From the NCBI GenBank assembly GCA_963971575.1, contig OZ020616.1, positions 39,026,250 through 39,090,249 of the forward strand: a DNA stretch of 64,000 bases. Reading direction: 5' to 3'. Shown piece after piece: positions 36,081 through 45,751 of this stretch. The translations under genes were made by a program, and so were the position numbers. The notes beneath the pieces are model-generated. The model was not told the origin of the DNA, ran no database searches, and saw only the letters and a program-made list of their open reading frames with translations. The DNA is from Liopterus haemorrhoidalis (lineage: Eukaryota > Arthropoda > Insecta > Coleoptera > Dytiscidae). Every line of letters begins with the position of its first letter. Position 1 is the stretch's first letter.

Positions 36081-37228
36081 ATTTAGTTAAAATTTTTGGC
36101 GCACAGCAACAAATGCTATATACGCTCAACGCAGCCCATCGAAATCACTACATTACATATTAAAATCAATAAATTACACAATAAATAAATAAAATCAATA
36201 AAAATACGCATACTCAATAAAAGAAATCTTGAGCAGACAAACACAAATAAATAAGATAAAAAGTCTGGTCCAAAAATTCAACTGACTTAGGGTGATGGTA
36301 AGAGGCTGTAAAGGAGCCAATTACCATCGAATATCACAAGTTAATATTAAAACACATTAAAAAAAGGTGCATGACTTCACAAATAAAACAGTAAGTTCGA
36401 TTCTCTCAAGAAGAGTATCAGACTGTCCACGAGTACTCTATCGTCACCTAAAGTAACTGACAGGTCACAGCACAGGCCTAACCTCTCCCTGACAACATCG
36501 AACTGTATACACTCAGTTAAAATGTGTAACACAGACAAATCTGTGTTACACGTTTCACATTAAGGGGACAATTCACCTCGAAGGTGTCCATGGGTCCACC
36601 AACAGTGGCCTATACGGAGGCGTGTGATGGCGGTTTCCTCCCTGCGGTTAATCCTGCAGGAAGAACCCCAAGGTTTAACGTCTCCATTAATCTGTCTCAA
36701 CTTAACGTTCTGTATGCTGCTCCACTCATGCTGCCACATGGCTATAACCAAATGTTTCAGATGACTCTTTGCGTCATCTGGAAATATGAAACACATCAAT
36801 CATAGGTCTGTGGGAGGCGGCTTTTGCAGCTTCATCAGTCGCTTCTTTGCCTTTAATACCAACATATCCTGGTATCCAAAACAGCTCTACACTCACATTC
36901 TGAGCATTCAGATTATGGAGTAGCAACCGGATCTTTAGTACAAGAGAATGCACTGGATCTGGATCTTGGATACTGTTCACAAGTTCAGTGAGCTCAGCGA
37001 GTCCGTCAAGATAAAAATAGACCGACTTTGACGAAACAAAATACAGGGTCTTGAAAATAGCGTACAGCTCAGCAGTGTACGCACTCGTTATGGATTGAAG
37101 ACGGTACTGAAACTGTTGGCGTGAGTTCAAGACAACGAATGCACACCCAACCTTGGTTCTGGATTTTGATCCGTCAGTAAAAATGACAGTATCCTCGAAT
37201 CTAGGGACCAGTGTTCTTTGTTCAGTGT
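36081..37228 (-). mobile_element. 5'-truncated LINE with RNase H relic and 14-bp TSD
   Basis: The minus strand encodes the RNase H domain of LINE ORF2. About 37195-37150 gives VIFTDGSKS (first Asp), then SAYTAELYAIFKTL (Glu) and FYLDGLAEL (Asp), then WIPGYVGIKGKEATDEAAKA, where the usual His is Tyr. After a frameshift near 36785 come LRQINGDVKPWG, RLRIGHCWWTHGHL, and the knuckle CETCNTDLSVLHILTEC. The last frame ends at 36377-36379 and is followed by the 3' tail. TTTTTTAGGTAATA flanks it at 36067-36080 and 37229-37242. It is the same family as 7238-7791. Confidence 0.88.
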
Positions 37229-37294
37229 TTTTTTAGGTAATAAATGTTTTCAAGAAAAAATAATTAATGAAATAATTAATTGTAATTCTATCAT

Positions 37295-38552
37295 TTTTAG
37301 GGTTTTGCAGGTATGGCAAAAAAACCCTTATACCGTCATTTTGTCGTCTGTGTGACTGTCTGTCTGTCTGTATGTCTTTCTGTCTGTCTGTCTGTCTGTC
37401 TGTTCGGTAAAAATTGAACCCAAACGGCTAAACCTAGAGAGTTGAAATCTGGCATGCTTATACAACTTGTTGACCCGCAGATAGAAAAAATACCAAAACA
37501 TCTAAAAACATATCCCCCTAAAAATATAAACAAATATATGCTCATCGAAAAAAATATATATTTTTTTAATTCTGAGTAGGATATCAAATGAAAGCCCTTA
37601 GTACGTGGATTAACGATCAAAATTTCATTTTTGCAACATAAATTATTTTGATGTGATTTTTGCCAAAATTGTGCAAAAAAAAATTGTCCCACACCCGGTA
37701 GCCCAGAAGGTTTAAACTAAAAATCTGAAAAAATTCTAAGTAATGTACATTTATGTGAACCGTAATAGTACAACAGGAATTTTTGATCAACTTATGATTT
37801 CGGAAAGTAACGCATTTTTTGTGTTTTTTGCTTGACCATGTAAAATATTTAATGATATTATGTAGTACACTAAACAGTGCGCTTCGATGGTGTAACGCTT
37901 AGTATACTGGCGTTCTAATATGCAAACTCGAGTTCAATCCGGTCTCGAGGCAATTTAATTTTTTCTGTTTTTTTTGCGTTTTTATTTTGTTTAAATTATT
38001 TTTTCAAAATTCTAGATATATTTGGGCAAATATTGCAATTATTAAAAGCCTAAATTTAGTAACCAGTGAATATTGTTGAAATTGAATACTATTGGACTTA
38101 CAACCAAGTAACTTAAAATATAACGTAACTATAAATATATAATACCATGGATACAAGTAAAAAAAAATGAAATATATAAAATATATAAAATATATGTTAT
38201 GTCATGTGTTATAATGTCTGTATCATATTAGTGCCTAAATATATAACTGTTATACTGCTATTTATATTCCTATAAATACACGAAATCAGAAGGGCGGAGC
38301 TTATGACTAAAACAACCAATTGAAGCTATTAGCGCAATTTTAAAAATCTTATTGAACCTTGCTATATAAAAAAAAAAATACTGCACATATTTAGAAACCT
38401 ACATAATGGTATTAGGTATTCGAATAAAAATTAACAAAAAAAAATATTTTAACATAAAATTTGTTTTGGCATCCCAAATAATCATTATTCACTTACTAAA
38501 TACCTGCGAAACTCTGAAATGTGTGAACATTCACACTTCACATCAATTTTTT
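37295..38552 (+). mobile_element. Family T element, copy T5 (full length)
   Basis: Starts TTTTTAGGGTTTTGCAGGTA. It has a GTCT array at about 37345-37402, then the conserved body (CCAAACGGCTAAACCTAGAG, TGACCCGCAGATAG). The tRNA-like segment is at 37879-37950 and the T-rich tract at 37960-37995. It ends ATACCTGCGAAACTCTGAAA, GTGTGAACATTCACAC, CATCAATTTTTT. A 45-bp sequence just upstream (AATGAAATAATTAATTGTAA) recurs at 38880. Confidence 0.8.
37879..37950 (+). other. tRNA-like segment in T5
   Basis: Contains TCGATGGTGTAACGC (box A-like) and CGAGTTCAATCCGG (box B-like) 40 nt apart, then AATTTAATTTTTTCTGTTTT as a possible Pol III terminator. The intervening GCGTTCTAATATGC could form a short anticodon-like arm. 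Apart from the box motifs it does not align with the segments of T1, T3, T4 or T6. Confidence 0.5.
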
Positions 38553-39026
38553 ATTTGTGCTGTGTTTGTTTGTGTATTACCTGCTCTGTATTGTTTCACA
38601 TTATGTGCCCTTTGAATCAATAAAATACTATGTTACAGGAAGGATCTTGCTTAATTCCCCTAAAAACACTAATATCAACACATATACACTGTTGAAAATA
38701 TTTTTATGAGCATTTGTTAGCATCTACTAGAGCCAAAATTTGAGATAAGGAGAGTAAGAAAACTAGACCTGATAGAGAAAACTGAAATCATTTTCGAATT
38801 TAGCAGGAAAAATCACTTAAGAATTCGTTGAAATATTCCAGGCACCAGACTAAAAATATTTTTTTGTTGTCCAGTGTAACTAATGAAATAATTAATTGTA
38901 ATTCTATCAGTTTTTCGACTAAAATAAGTGGATAAGCGTAGACAGTGGGTACATCCTATTAACCAATGATGTTTGAAACAGACTCACTGGCAAAATTTAG
39001 TGGAGGGAATGCATTTATGTGACCAC
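38553..39026. other. No gene recognised
   Basis: A+T-rich spacer between T5 and T6, containing the 45-bp repeat of the T5 left flank at 38876-38915. Confidence 0.45.
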
Positions 39027-40098
39027 ACTTTAGTTTTAGGATTTTGTAGGTATGACCAAAAAACCCTTATACCGTCATTTTGTCGTCTGTCTGTCTGTTC
39101 GATAAAAATTGTAGCCAAACGGCTAAACCTAGAGAGTTGAAATTTGGCATGCTTATACAACTCTTTGACCCGCACATAGGAAAAATACTAAAACATCTAA
39201 AAAACATATCACCCTAAAAATATAAACAAATGTATGCTCATCGAAAAAAAAAAATATATATTTTTTTACAATTCTGTGTAGAGTATCAACTGAAAGCCCT
39301 TGGTACGTGGATTAACGATCAAAACTTTATTTTTGCAAAATAAATTATTTTGAGGCGATTTTTGCCAAAATTGTGCAAAAAAAAATTTGTCCCACACCCT
39401 GTAGCCCAGATGGTTTAAACTAAAAATCTGAAAAAACTCTAAGTAATGTACATTGGTGTGAACCGGAATAGTACAACAGGAATTTTTGATCAGATTATGT
39501 TTTCGGAAAATAACGCATTTTTTGTGTTTTTAACTAAAATATGTAAAATATTTAATCCGCTATTTAACATAGTGAACGAGTGAACTTGCGTAGTACAGTG
39601 GTAACGTTGTCGCTTCGTGAGTTGAAACTACTGTAAGAGACTACTGTTCGAATCCCGTCATTTTTTTTTTCTTTTTTTTTGCATTTTTATTTTGTTTAAA
39701 TTATTTTGTCAAAATTCTAGTTATATTTTGACAAATGTTGCATTTAATTTTTAAAAGCGTAAATTTAATAACCAGTGGCAAGTGGGAATAACCAGTGGGA
39801 AGTATGGAAGTGTGGGAAATTATAATTTAATTCTATGTTTGAATGTATACGAAATCAGAGGGGCGGAGTTTATGACCTAAACAGCCAATGGAAGCCGTAG
39901 GCGCAATTTTCAAAATATTAATGAACCTTGCTATATAAAAAAAAAAAAAACTACAAATATTTAGAAACCCAAATAATGGTATTAGACATTCGAATTAAAA
40001 TTAATTTGCTTTGGCATTTCAAATAATCATCATTCACTTACTAAATACCTGCGAAACCCTGAAATGTGTGAAAATTCACACTTCACATAATTTTTTTA
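39027..40098 (+). mobile_element. Family T element, copy T6 (full length)
   Basis: Starts TTTTAGGATTTTGTAGGTAT. It has only a minimal GTCT run (39085-39096), then the complete body, the tRNA-like segment at 39585-39660, a T-rich tract from 39661, and CTAGTTATATTTTGACAAAT. The block ACGAAATCAGAGGGGCGGAG follows, shared with T1 and T5. The end is ATACCTGCGAAACCCTGAAA, GTGTGAAAATTCACAC, CACATAATTTTTTT. The best copy for a consensus. Confidence 0.8.
39585..39660 (+). other. tRNA-like segment in T6
   Basis: Reads TAGTACAGTGGTAAC (a good match to the box A/D-loop consensus) and TACTGTTCGAATCCCG (box B) about 50 nt apart. It is followed directly by TCA and 10 T, an ideal Pol III terminator. The anticodon region (GTCGCTTCGTGAG) can pair weakly. 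With T3 this is the strongest case for an internal Pol III promoter. Confidence 0.6.
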
Positions 40099-40659
40099 AT
40101 TACAAGCGTTTAAATATAAAACAATTTGATCGATTACATTCTCTTGAATCGAGTGGAGACCAACTGTACTTTCCATCTTTCTCTCTATTTTTCAATCTTC
40201 ATTCTCTCTTCCAACAGACATGTATTTTTTCTGGTTCATATTTATAAGCTTTATTATTTGTAGTCCCCGGTTGTCCTGTCATTTGGCTTCCATTTCAGAA
40301 TTATTATTATTTTTTTTCACCACGATTGTCAAACATTCTGCAGACGTGTCCTAACCAGGCTTAGTTCAGACCAGTTCAATTTATCATACTTAATTATAAT
40401 ATGTTTTTTTTTTTTCTCAACAGAGATAAAGCAGCTAATGTTTCAGTTGTAGAGCGATTATAATTCATGGCAAGTAATAAATGAAAATTGTTCTATTACA
40501 CTTTTAATTTTTAATAAAGGACGGATCGAAAGCCCAAGCTGATCCGAGGGATTTTTAAATAAAAGACCCACATTTGAAAATTATTTTGAGCATCAATTGT
40601 TTAACTTTAGAACCCAAGTCATCAAGATGGTTGCCGAACCATCAACTTATTGTATTATA
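40099..40659. other. No recognisable feature
   Basis: A+T-rich with a T-run near 40412; no gene or repeat identified. Confidence 0.45.
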
Positions 40660-41968
40660 CAAGGTGTCTCAAAAGAAATTTTATATTTATTTAGCTTACT
40701 GCGTGAACGCAACGTATCCGAGGGGCGCGGGGGTTATGTCAATCGGTAGCCTGACTCTTGGGAATATAGTCGCTATGGAGCGTTTCTCGGGAGCAGACCG
40801 CGCGTTATGCGTGCGAGAGTTTTACAAAAACGGTGATTCGGCGACTGTAGCGCGTAGAAAATTCTGCAGTATTCGAGGTTTTCGCCACTTAAATGATGCG
40901 CTAAGCATTCCTCTCATTCGACATTGGGTTAAAAAGTTTGAAGAGACTGGTACAACGCTGGATAAATCAAAATCCGGGCGACCTAGGTCATCAAGAACGG
41001 TAGAAAACGTGGAGAATGTTAATCAGTCTGTTCGTGACGACCCGAACCTTTCAATTCGGAAGCGCGCAAGTGCTTTAAATGTGCATAGATCATCATTACA
41101 TCGCATTATGCACAAAGACCTAAAGCTGCACCCCTACAAAATTCAATTGGTGCAAGAATTAAAGCCCCAAGATGCCAGTCAGAGGCTTAATTTCGTAAAT
41201 CAGGTGATTGAGCGATTTTCAACGTTTACCAACATTTTGTTTTCGGATGAAGCTCATTTTCATCTTAATGGCCACGTAAATAAGCAGAACTGCCGCTACT
41301 GGAGTGCAACGAATCCGAAACGCAAACATCAGAATCCCCTACATTCGCCTAAAGTGACCGTATAGGCTGCGATGTCGGCGCGAGGAATTATCGGCCCTTA
41401 CTTTTTTGAAGACGAAAGGGGGCGTGCAGTTACAGTGAATTCAGAGCGTTATGTGGAGATGTTAGACAACTTCTTGGTACCTGAACTGCAAAACTTTCCT
41501 GGCTATAACCAAAGAACATGGTTCCAACAGGACGGAGCAACTTCACACACGTCCAATATGTCTCTTCCACGTGTTCGTGAAATTTTCTCAGGCAAATTGA
41601 TCTCCCGGAGAGGTGACATAAATTGGCCTCCACGCAGTCCAGATTTAACCCCTATGGACTTTTTACTATGGGGTTATCTTAAATCTAAAGTTTACGCCAA
41701 TAAACCGACTTCACTGGCGCATTTGAAAGAAAATATCCGTCACGAAATGGCAGCCATCCCTGAGTCCACCTGCCGAGACGTCATAAGTAATTTTACTGTT
41801 CGATTAAATGAGTGCCGAGAACGCGAGGGTCTACATTTAGACGATATTATTTTTAAGAAATAAATCCCCAAAAAGTGTATTTTAATAATTAATAAACATT
41901 TTTTCTATATACGGCTTACTTTTTTTTTAATCGATCCACTAAATATAAAATTTCTTTTGAGACACCTT
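40660..41968 (+). mobile_element. DD41D mariner-like element, full length
   Basis: About 1.31 kb with inverted ends. The left AAGGTGTCTCAAAAGAAATT and right (minus strand) AAGGTGTCTCAAAAGAAATT share about 28 bp. TA dinucleotides flank the element (40658-40659, 41969-41970), with one extra C at the left. It encloses a single almost intact transposase frame (40775-41863). The ends are well preserved, so it is probably a recent insertion. Confidence 0.88.
40775..41863 (+). pseudogene. DD41D mariner transposase, one nonsense codon
   Basis: A 362-codon frame from the ATG at 40775 (MERFSGADRALCVREFYKNG) to TAA at 41861-41863. There is one interruption, TAG at 41363-41365, inside KVTV-stop-AAMSARGIIGPYFF, where relatives have Trp (TGG). 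Order: N-terminal helix-turn-helix; second HTH (SIRKRASALNVHRSSLHRIM); catalytic Asp in LFSDEAHFHLNG; second Asp in WFQQDGATSH; third Asp in SPDLTPMDFLLWG, 41 residues after the second. It cuts and pastes the element by its inverted ends at TA. A frame upstream of 40775 is open but is not needed. One substitution separates it from an open frame; read-through or inactivity cannot be told. Confidence 0.9.
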
Positions 41969-41989
41969 TACAACAAAGTTAAAATACTA

Positions 41990-42110
41990 TTATTTATTGT
42001 TTTATTTATTTTAACTTATAAATAATACTCTAGTTATAAATATGGGCTGTGTGAGACGCGAATAGTCATCATTGCTGAACTCCAAACATTTTAACTAACT
42101 AACTTACTAA
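41990..42110 (+). repeat. LINE 3'-tail fragment
   Basis: Resembles the last 100 bp of the LINE at 7238-7791: ATGGGCTGTGTGAGACGCGA (versus GGGCTGCGTTAGGCGCAA) and a tail of ACTAACTAACTTACTAA. No coding part remains. Confidence 0.6.
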
Positions 42111-42161
42111 ATAAAAACTTGCAGTGTAAAAAAACGTTATTTTCCCAAGTGAGCACGTTTT

Positions 42162-42190
42162 ATTGCAACAAGTTTTATACTTGTTGCAAT
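42162..42190. other. 12-bp perfect hairpin
   Basis: ATTGCAACAAGT and ACTTGTTGCAAT pair across a 5-nt loop. It sits just downstream of the LINE tail, and no element is recognised around it. Confidence 0.6.
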
Positions 42191-42676
42191 ATTAACAGCA
42201 TTATGTATTTAGAGTTGGACTATGTTTTCTTTTAAAATTGATTTATTTAGGGTTGCACCAACAGTTCTGTTATTAGCACCTCGGGACATTTACTTACATT
42301 TGATTTACATTATTATACATTTTGGTACATATTTGTTAGGTACATTAGGTTTAACAACAGTTTATGTGACATTACAGGGTATATACGCGTATTATGATAT
42401 GTTATATAATGTTAAATTTGGCAAAAAGTTTGATTTCTTTTAGGAGTTTTTTTTAAATATTTCATTTGGGTCTGCTGGTTCACACTTCTTTCCAAATAGT
42501 ATTAGAGCAGGGGTCGGCAACCTTTCGGTGACAAAGAGCCAAACCTACATTAAAAAAAAATACAATAACGTAGAGAATTTGAAAAGAAAAAAAAAGGAAA
42601 AAAACGTAAAAATTATTTATTTGTTTTAAAATAATCAAGTATTACAATAAATTAATATTTACTTATTCATTTAGTT

Positions 42677-42960
42677 TGTGATACCTATTGTACTTGCCAG
42701 TACAATAGGTATCACAATAAAATAAAAATGTACTGTGCTTAAATTAACCTGAAACTTAAATTCGCTGTTAGCATATTGACACTGAATACTAGACACGACA
42801 GCCATATTGCCTTGGAGTACAGCGCCGCCAACGGTAATGTCACTTCTCAATATTATCACGCGTTATATGTCAATATACACTTCGATAAGTTTTGGAATAT
42901 TTCGTTACATCTCGGAATATCGCTTCAAATTTGTTTTTGACGCCATAGGTAGGTATTACA
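42677..42960. repeat. Dispersed repeat with perfect 18-bp hairpin
   Basis: 42677-42694 and 42699-42716 form a perfect 18-bp stem (TGTGATACCTATTGTACT) with loop TGCC. Beyond it lies the dispersed repeat seen inverted at 4685-4810 and partly at 47320-47420 (ACGCGTTATATGTCAATATA). GGTAGGTATTACAATAT at 42949-42965 echoes the hairpin arm, so the hairpin may be a duplicated end of the inserted element. Confidence 0.65.
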
Positions 42961-42974
42961 ATATAATATTTTTT

Positions 42975-43807
42975 TTAATGGGACAATTGCTCTTGCATAG
43001 TGTTCGTTAAGACTTCAATATTTGTTGAATATTCAGTAATCTTTAACGTATGGCAGCACTCTAGTTTCAGGTCAGTAAGATTACTTCTTGACTGACTCTT
43101 TATTAATTTCATATTTGAAGAGACTTGCTCACAGTAATATGTGGATCCGAAAATTGTCAGTAATCCAAAAGCATAATTTTTCAAATGATTGAACGTTTCC
43201 TGAAAATTGTTCCAAGCTTCGAAAACAACTTTATCTACATTTTGAAGATTGTGAATTTCGGTCCACTTATGCTGGGAAGATAAAATGCACTATTCTCTTT
43301 CTAAACTTTCCAGTTCCGAATTAAGTTTTAAGAATATATTATTCCATAAATCTTTGGATTTCAAATTCAATAATTGTAGTTCAAATTGTGTCTGATTAAT
43401 CAATGGGAATGGTGATAAATGTAATTGCTGCATATCTACTTCAATTGGTTTTGTCAAAAAAGCTAGTGTAGCTTTATATTTTCTGAACTCTTTAAATCTA
43501 TCTCCAAAAGCTTCTTGCATGTTAACAATAGTTTGTGCAAAAAAATTGCATTAATAACGTTGTTATTGTCCTTATGTTTTTGTAAATTAATGAAATGTAA
43601 AAATGTTTCTGCACGTAAATCATTCACAAATACTGATAACTTGTTTTCGAAACAAATTAATTCTTCTAAAAGGGAATATGCAGTAACTCGGGGAATTACC
43701 GGGCGTGATTTGCACCGTAAAACATCCTGAACAATACAAAACCTGTATAGAACAGGCAGAACGTTGAAAATTAAAAAATAAATTATATTAAAATAAAAGC
43801 CAGCCAA
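42975..43807 (-). pseudogene. hAT transposase (ZBED/GTF2IRD2-like), C-terminal half
   Basis: The minus strand carries, in shifted frames, NNNVINAIFLHKLLLTCKKL, then MQEAFGDRFKEFRKYKATLA and FLTKPIEVDMQQLHLSPFPL, LQLLNLKSKDLW, and FGLLTIFGSTYYCEQVSSNM followed by LTDLKLECCHTLKITEYSTN. The end is the hAT C-terminal dimerisation motif (S.YxCEQ.FS.M) of the vertebrate ZBED/GTF2IRD2-type group. The Phe of that motif is lost. At least two frameshifts. Ends at the TAA at 42975-42977. Confidence 0.85.
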
Positions 43808-43880
43808 TTTTCAGAGCCAATTTTAATAATATGTCTTACTGTCAGCCTGGTGTTCTACGCCTGACCGTTTGTTGGTGCTT

Positions 43881-43897
43881 GTATATATATATATGTA

Positions 43898-43979
<82 letters not shown>

Positions 43980-44015
43980 ATATAAAAGTTTTATACGTAT
44001 ATATATATATATATA
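43881..44015. repeat. (TA)n microsatellite
   Basis: Nearly pure TA from 43881 to about 43977, then AAGATATAAAAGTTTTATACG and a second TA run to about 44015. Frames through it are artefacts. Confidence 0.95.
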
Positions 44016-44060
44016 TTTCGTATGAAAAGTTACTTTCTTCTTCTTCTTCTTTGGGTACTA

Positions 44061-44498
44061 TCAGTCAGGTTGACTTTTGGCCGCACTCACATTAGCCTTC
44101 CATCTCGATCTATTCATTATAAAATCTTGCCAAGTACCCTGTATACCAATACTTGTTAGACCTTCAGTTAGCTTATCTGTCCATCTCTTGCGAGGTGTGC
44201 CTACTGGTCGACGGGTATTCAATCTTTATTCCCATATCTTCCTAACCATTCTGTCCTCCCTCATCCTCATAACGTGTCATATCCACTGTAATCGTCTGCC
44301 TCTGAGTTCTTGGGTGATACTTGGCCTTGAGTACAATTCTCGGATATCTTTGTTCTTACGGATTCTTCATTCACCATTAATTTGAATGGGACCAAAGATT
44401 CTGCGTAATATTTTATTTTCGAAAACTATAAGGTGTTGACGATCTCACTTTGTTAAGGTCCATGTTTCGGAGCCATACATAATAGACAAGAGTTTTGT
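44061..44498 (-). pseudogene. Non-LTR retrotransposon ORF2 C-terminus, fragment A
   Basis: The minus strand, with frameshifts, gives FKTKLLSIMYGSETWTLTK at 44495-44450. Further on it matches the RPRKRWTDKL-type basic stretch (near 44180), and it ends [21 protein letters not shown] with AAKSQPD and the stop TGA at 44061-44063. This YGSETWTL…RKRW…AAKS layout is the standard tail of RTE-like LINE ORF2 proteins of insects. Multiple stops. The adjacent (TTC)n at 44037-44052 may be its tail. Confidence 0.7.
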
Positions 44499-44499
44499 T

Positions 44500-44945
44500 T
44501 TGAAGAGGGGAGACGAGACAGAGGCAAGTAAATATTTGAAGGAAGAAAACAGGAAAATGTGCAGAACATGGGGTGAAATGCAAGAAAAAATTGATCATTT
44601 AAAAAACTGTACAGAGATAGGAAGAGAGACAAGGACAATACAAGAATTGCTGGACGAGTCGGGTATCAGGATGACATGGATGAAAAAGGTGTTACAGAAA
44701 AGAACAGAAAAAGAATTGGAAAAAGAAACATAAAAAGCTAATTTCTATTGTAACTTATATGTACGTTGTTTTTTTTTTTTTTGAGTTTTATTGTATGTTT
44801 ATTATATTAGTATATTAACTATTAGATTAGTATTATACATATTATTATTTTTTATCTAGTTAAGTTTGGAAGATTAATGTAAGTACTGTACTCCATTCAA
44901 AGCCGAAAGGCAAGAATATAGTATAGCTATCTACATACCTGAATT
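44500..44945 (+). pseudogene. Non-LTR retrotransposon C-terminus, fragment B
   Basis: The frame 44500-44733 reads SKYLKEENRKMCRTWGEMQE then KIDHLKNCTEIGRETRTIQE and ELLDESGIRMTWMKKVLQKR. It resembles the tail of the LINE at 50042-50752 (CRMCRVEEESLEHLTKRC). Here the Cys/His knuckle is degraded: Cys and His remain, the second Cys is Trp. A 3' untranslated region follows with AAAGCCGAAAGGCAAGAA at about 44899. It sits head to head with fragment A, with a junction at 44498. Confidence 0.6.
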
Positions 44946-45599
44946 TGTATTTGTATTTTGATGACTCTTAAATTATACTTGCATCATGCGCTAAATATGT
45001 ACAAATTCTCGATTTCAGAGGATGCCCCCCCTTATACCAGTTGCGGACAAAGATGTATTCTACGTCAAAAGATTGCTACGCAGTTTAAACAGTAAATCAT
45101 AGTATTCACCGTGGTGTAAATAACAAACTGCCTTATGACATAAAATCTTGTTAGTAACTAAACGATTATTTAGCAAACAAAATAAACTAACAGTAGCTAA
45201 CAACCTGTTTAAAAAAACGTAAACACGCAAGGGTAAGTTACTAACAAGCCAGTTAACAATTAATTAAAGATTTACGTTGAAATGATAAGGGCAGTCAGGT
45301 ATAAACGGTCTAACACGATGCCAGGTTATACGGTGTGAAACTGAAGTTCTACAGACATTGAAAATCTCATTAGCCGTTTATTTACGAGAGATGAAACGAA
45401 GGGATGTTATCCGGTAAATGTCGCCTTAGCTCAGTCTTCTTATTGGCTTTAGATAACAGAGAAAAGTATAGCTTTGATAAAGGAATGAAGGATAATTATG
45501 TAAGATTATAACTTAAGGACAGGGCAAGATTGACCTATCGGGGGATCGAGGGGATCCTCGGTGGGACAAATAGTACTGAACTTTAGGTATTACATAATA
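44946..45599. other. No recognisable feature
   Basis: A+T-rich until about 45520, then mixed. No gene or repeat family recognised. Confidence 0.45.
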
Positions 45600-45746
45600 C
45601 AGAGGCGGATTAAGCGGTGAGCGAACTGGGCGGCCGCCCGGGGCCCCGAAGCTGGGGGGCCACCGAGGCCTATATTTAAATATTTCCTTCACAAAATAAT
45701 ATACAAACATATTTACCGCCCAGGGCCCCCAACTAATCCGCTACTG
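45600..45746. mobile_element. Small hAT-like MITE
   Basis: A 147-bp element with inverted ends CAGAGGCGGATTAAG (left) and CAGTAGCGGATTAGT (right, minus strand), then inverted G/C-rich words (GGGCGGCCGCCCGGGGCCCC, GCCCAGGGCCCCC). No matching 8-bp flanks: the right side was disturbed or shared with the mariner that starts six bases later. Confidence 0.65.
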
Positions 45747-45751
45747 ATATA

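Larger units (their letters stand above)
42508..43830 (-). mobile_element. hAT element, one terminus and transposase relic
   Basis: The end CAGGGGTCGGCAACCTTTCG at 42508 is a hAT terminus, the 3' end relative to the minus-strand transposase. The transposase C-terminal region is at 42975-43807. A foreign repeat (42677-42960) lies between the stop codon and the terminus. The opposite end is not found; a (TA)n array begins at 43881. Confidence 0.75.

Noticed and set aside
36584..36805. Plus-strand 73-codon frame
   Set aside because: Antisense to LINE ORF2.
41430..41633. Minus-strand 67-codon frame
   Set aside because: Antisense to the DD41D transposase.
43831..44025. Tyr/Ile-rich frame
   Set aside because: Translation of a (TA)n array. 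The same applies to 62652-62846.
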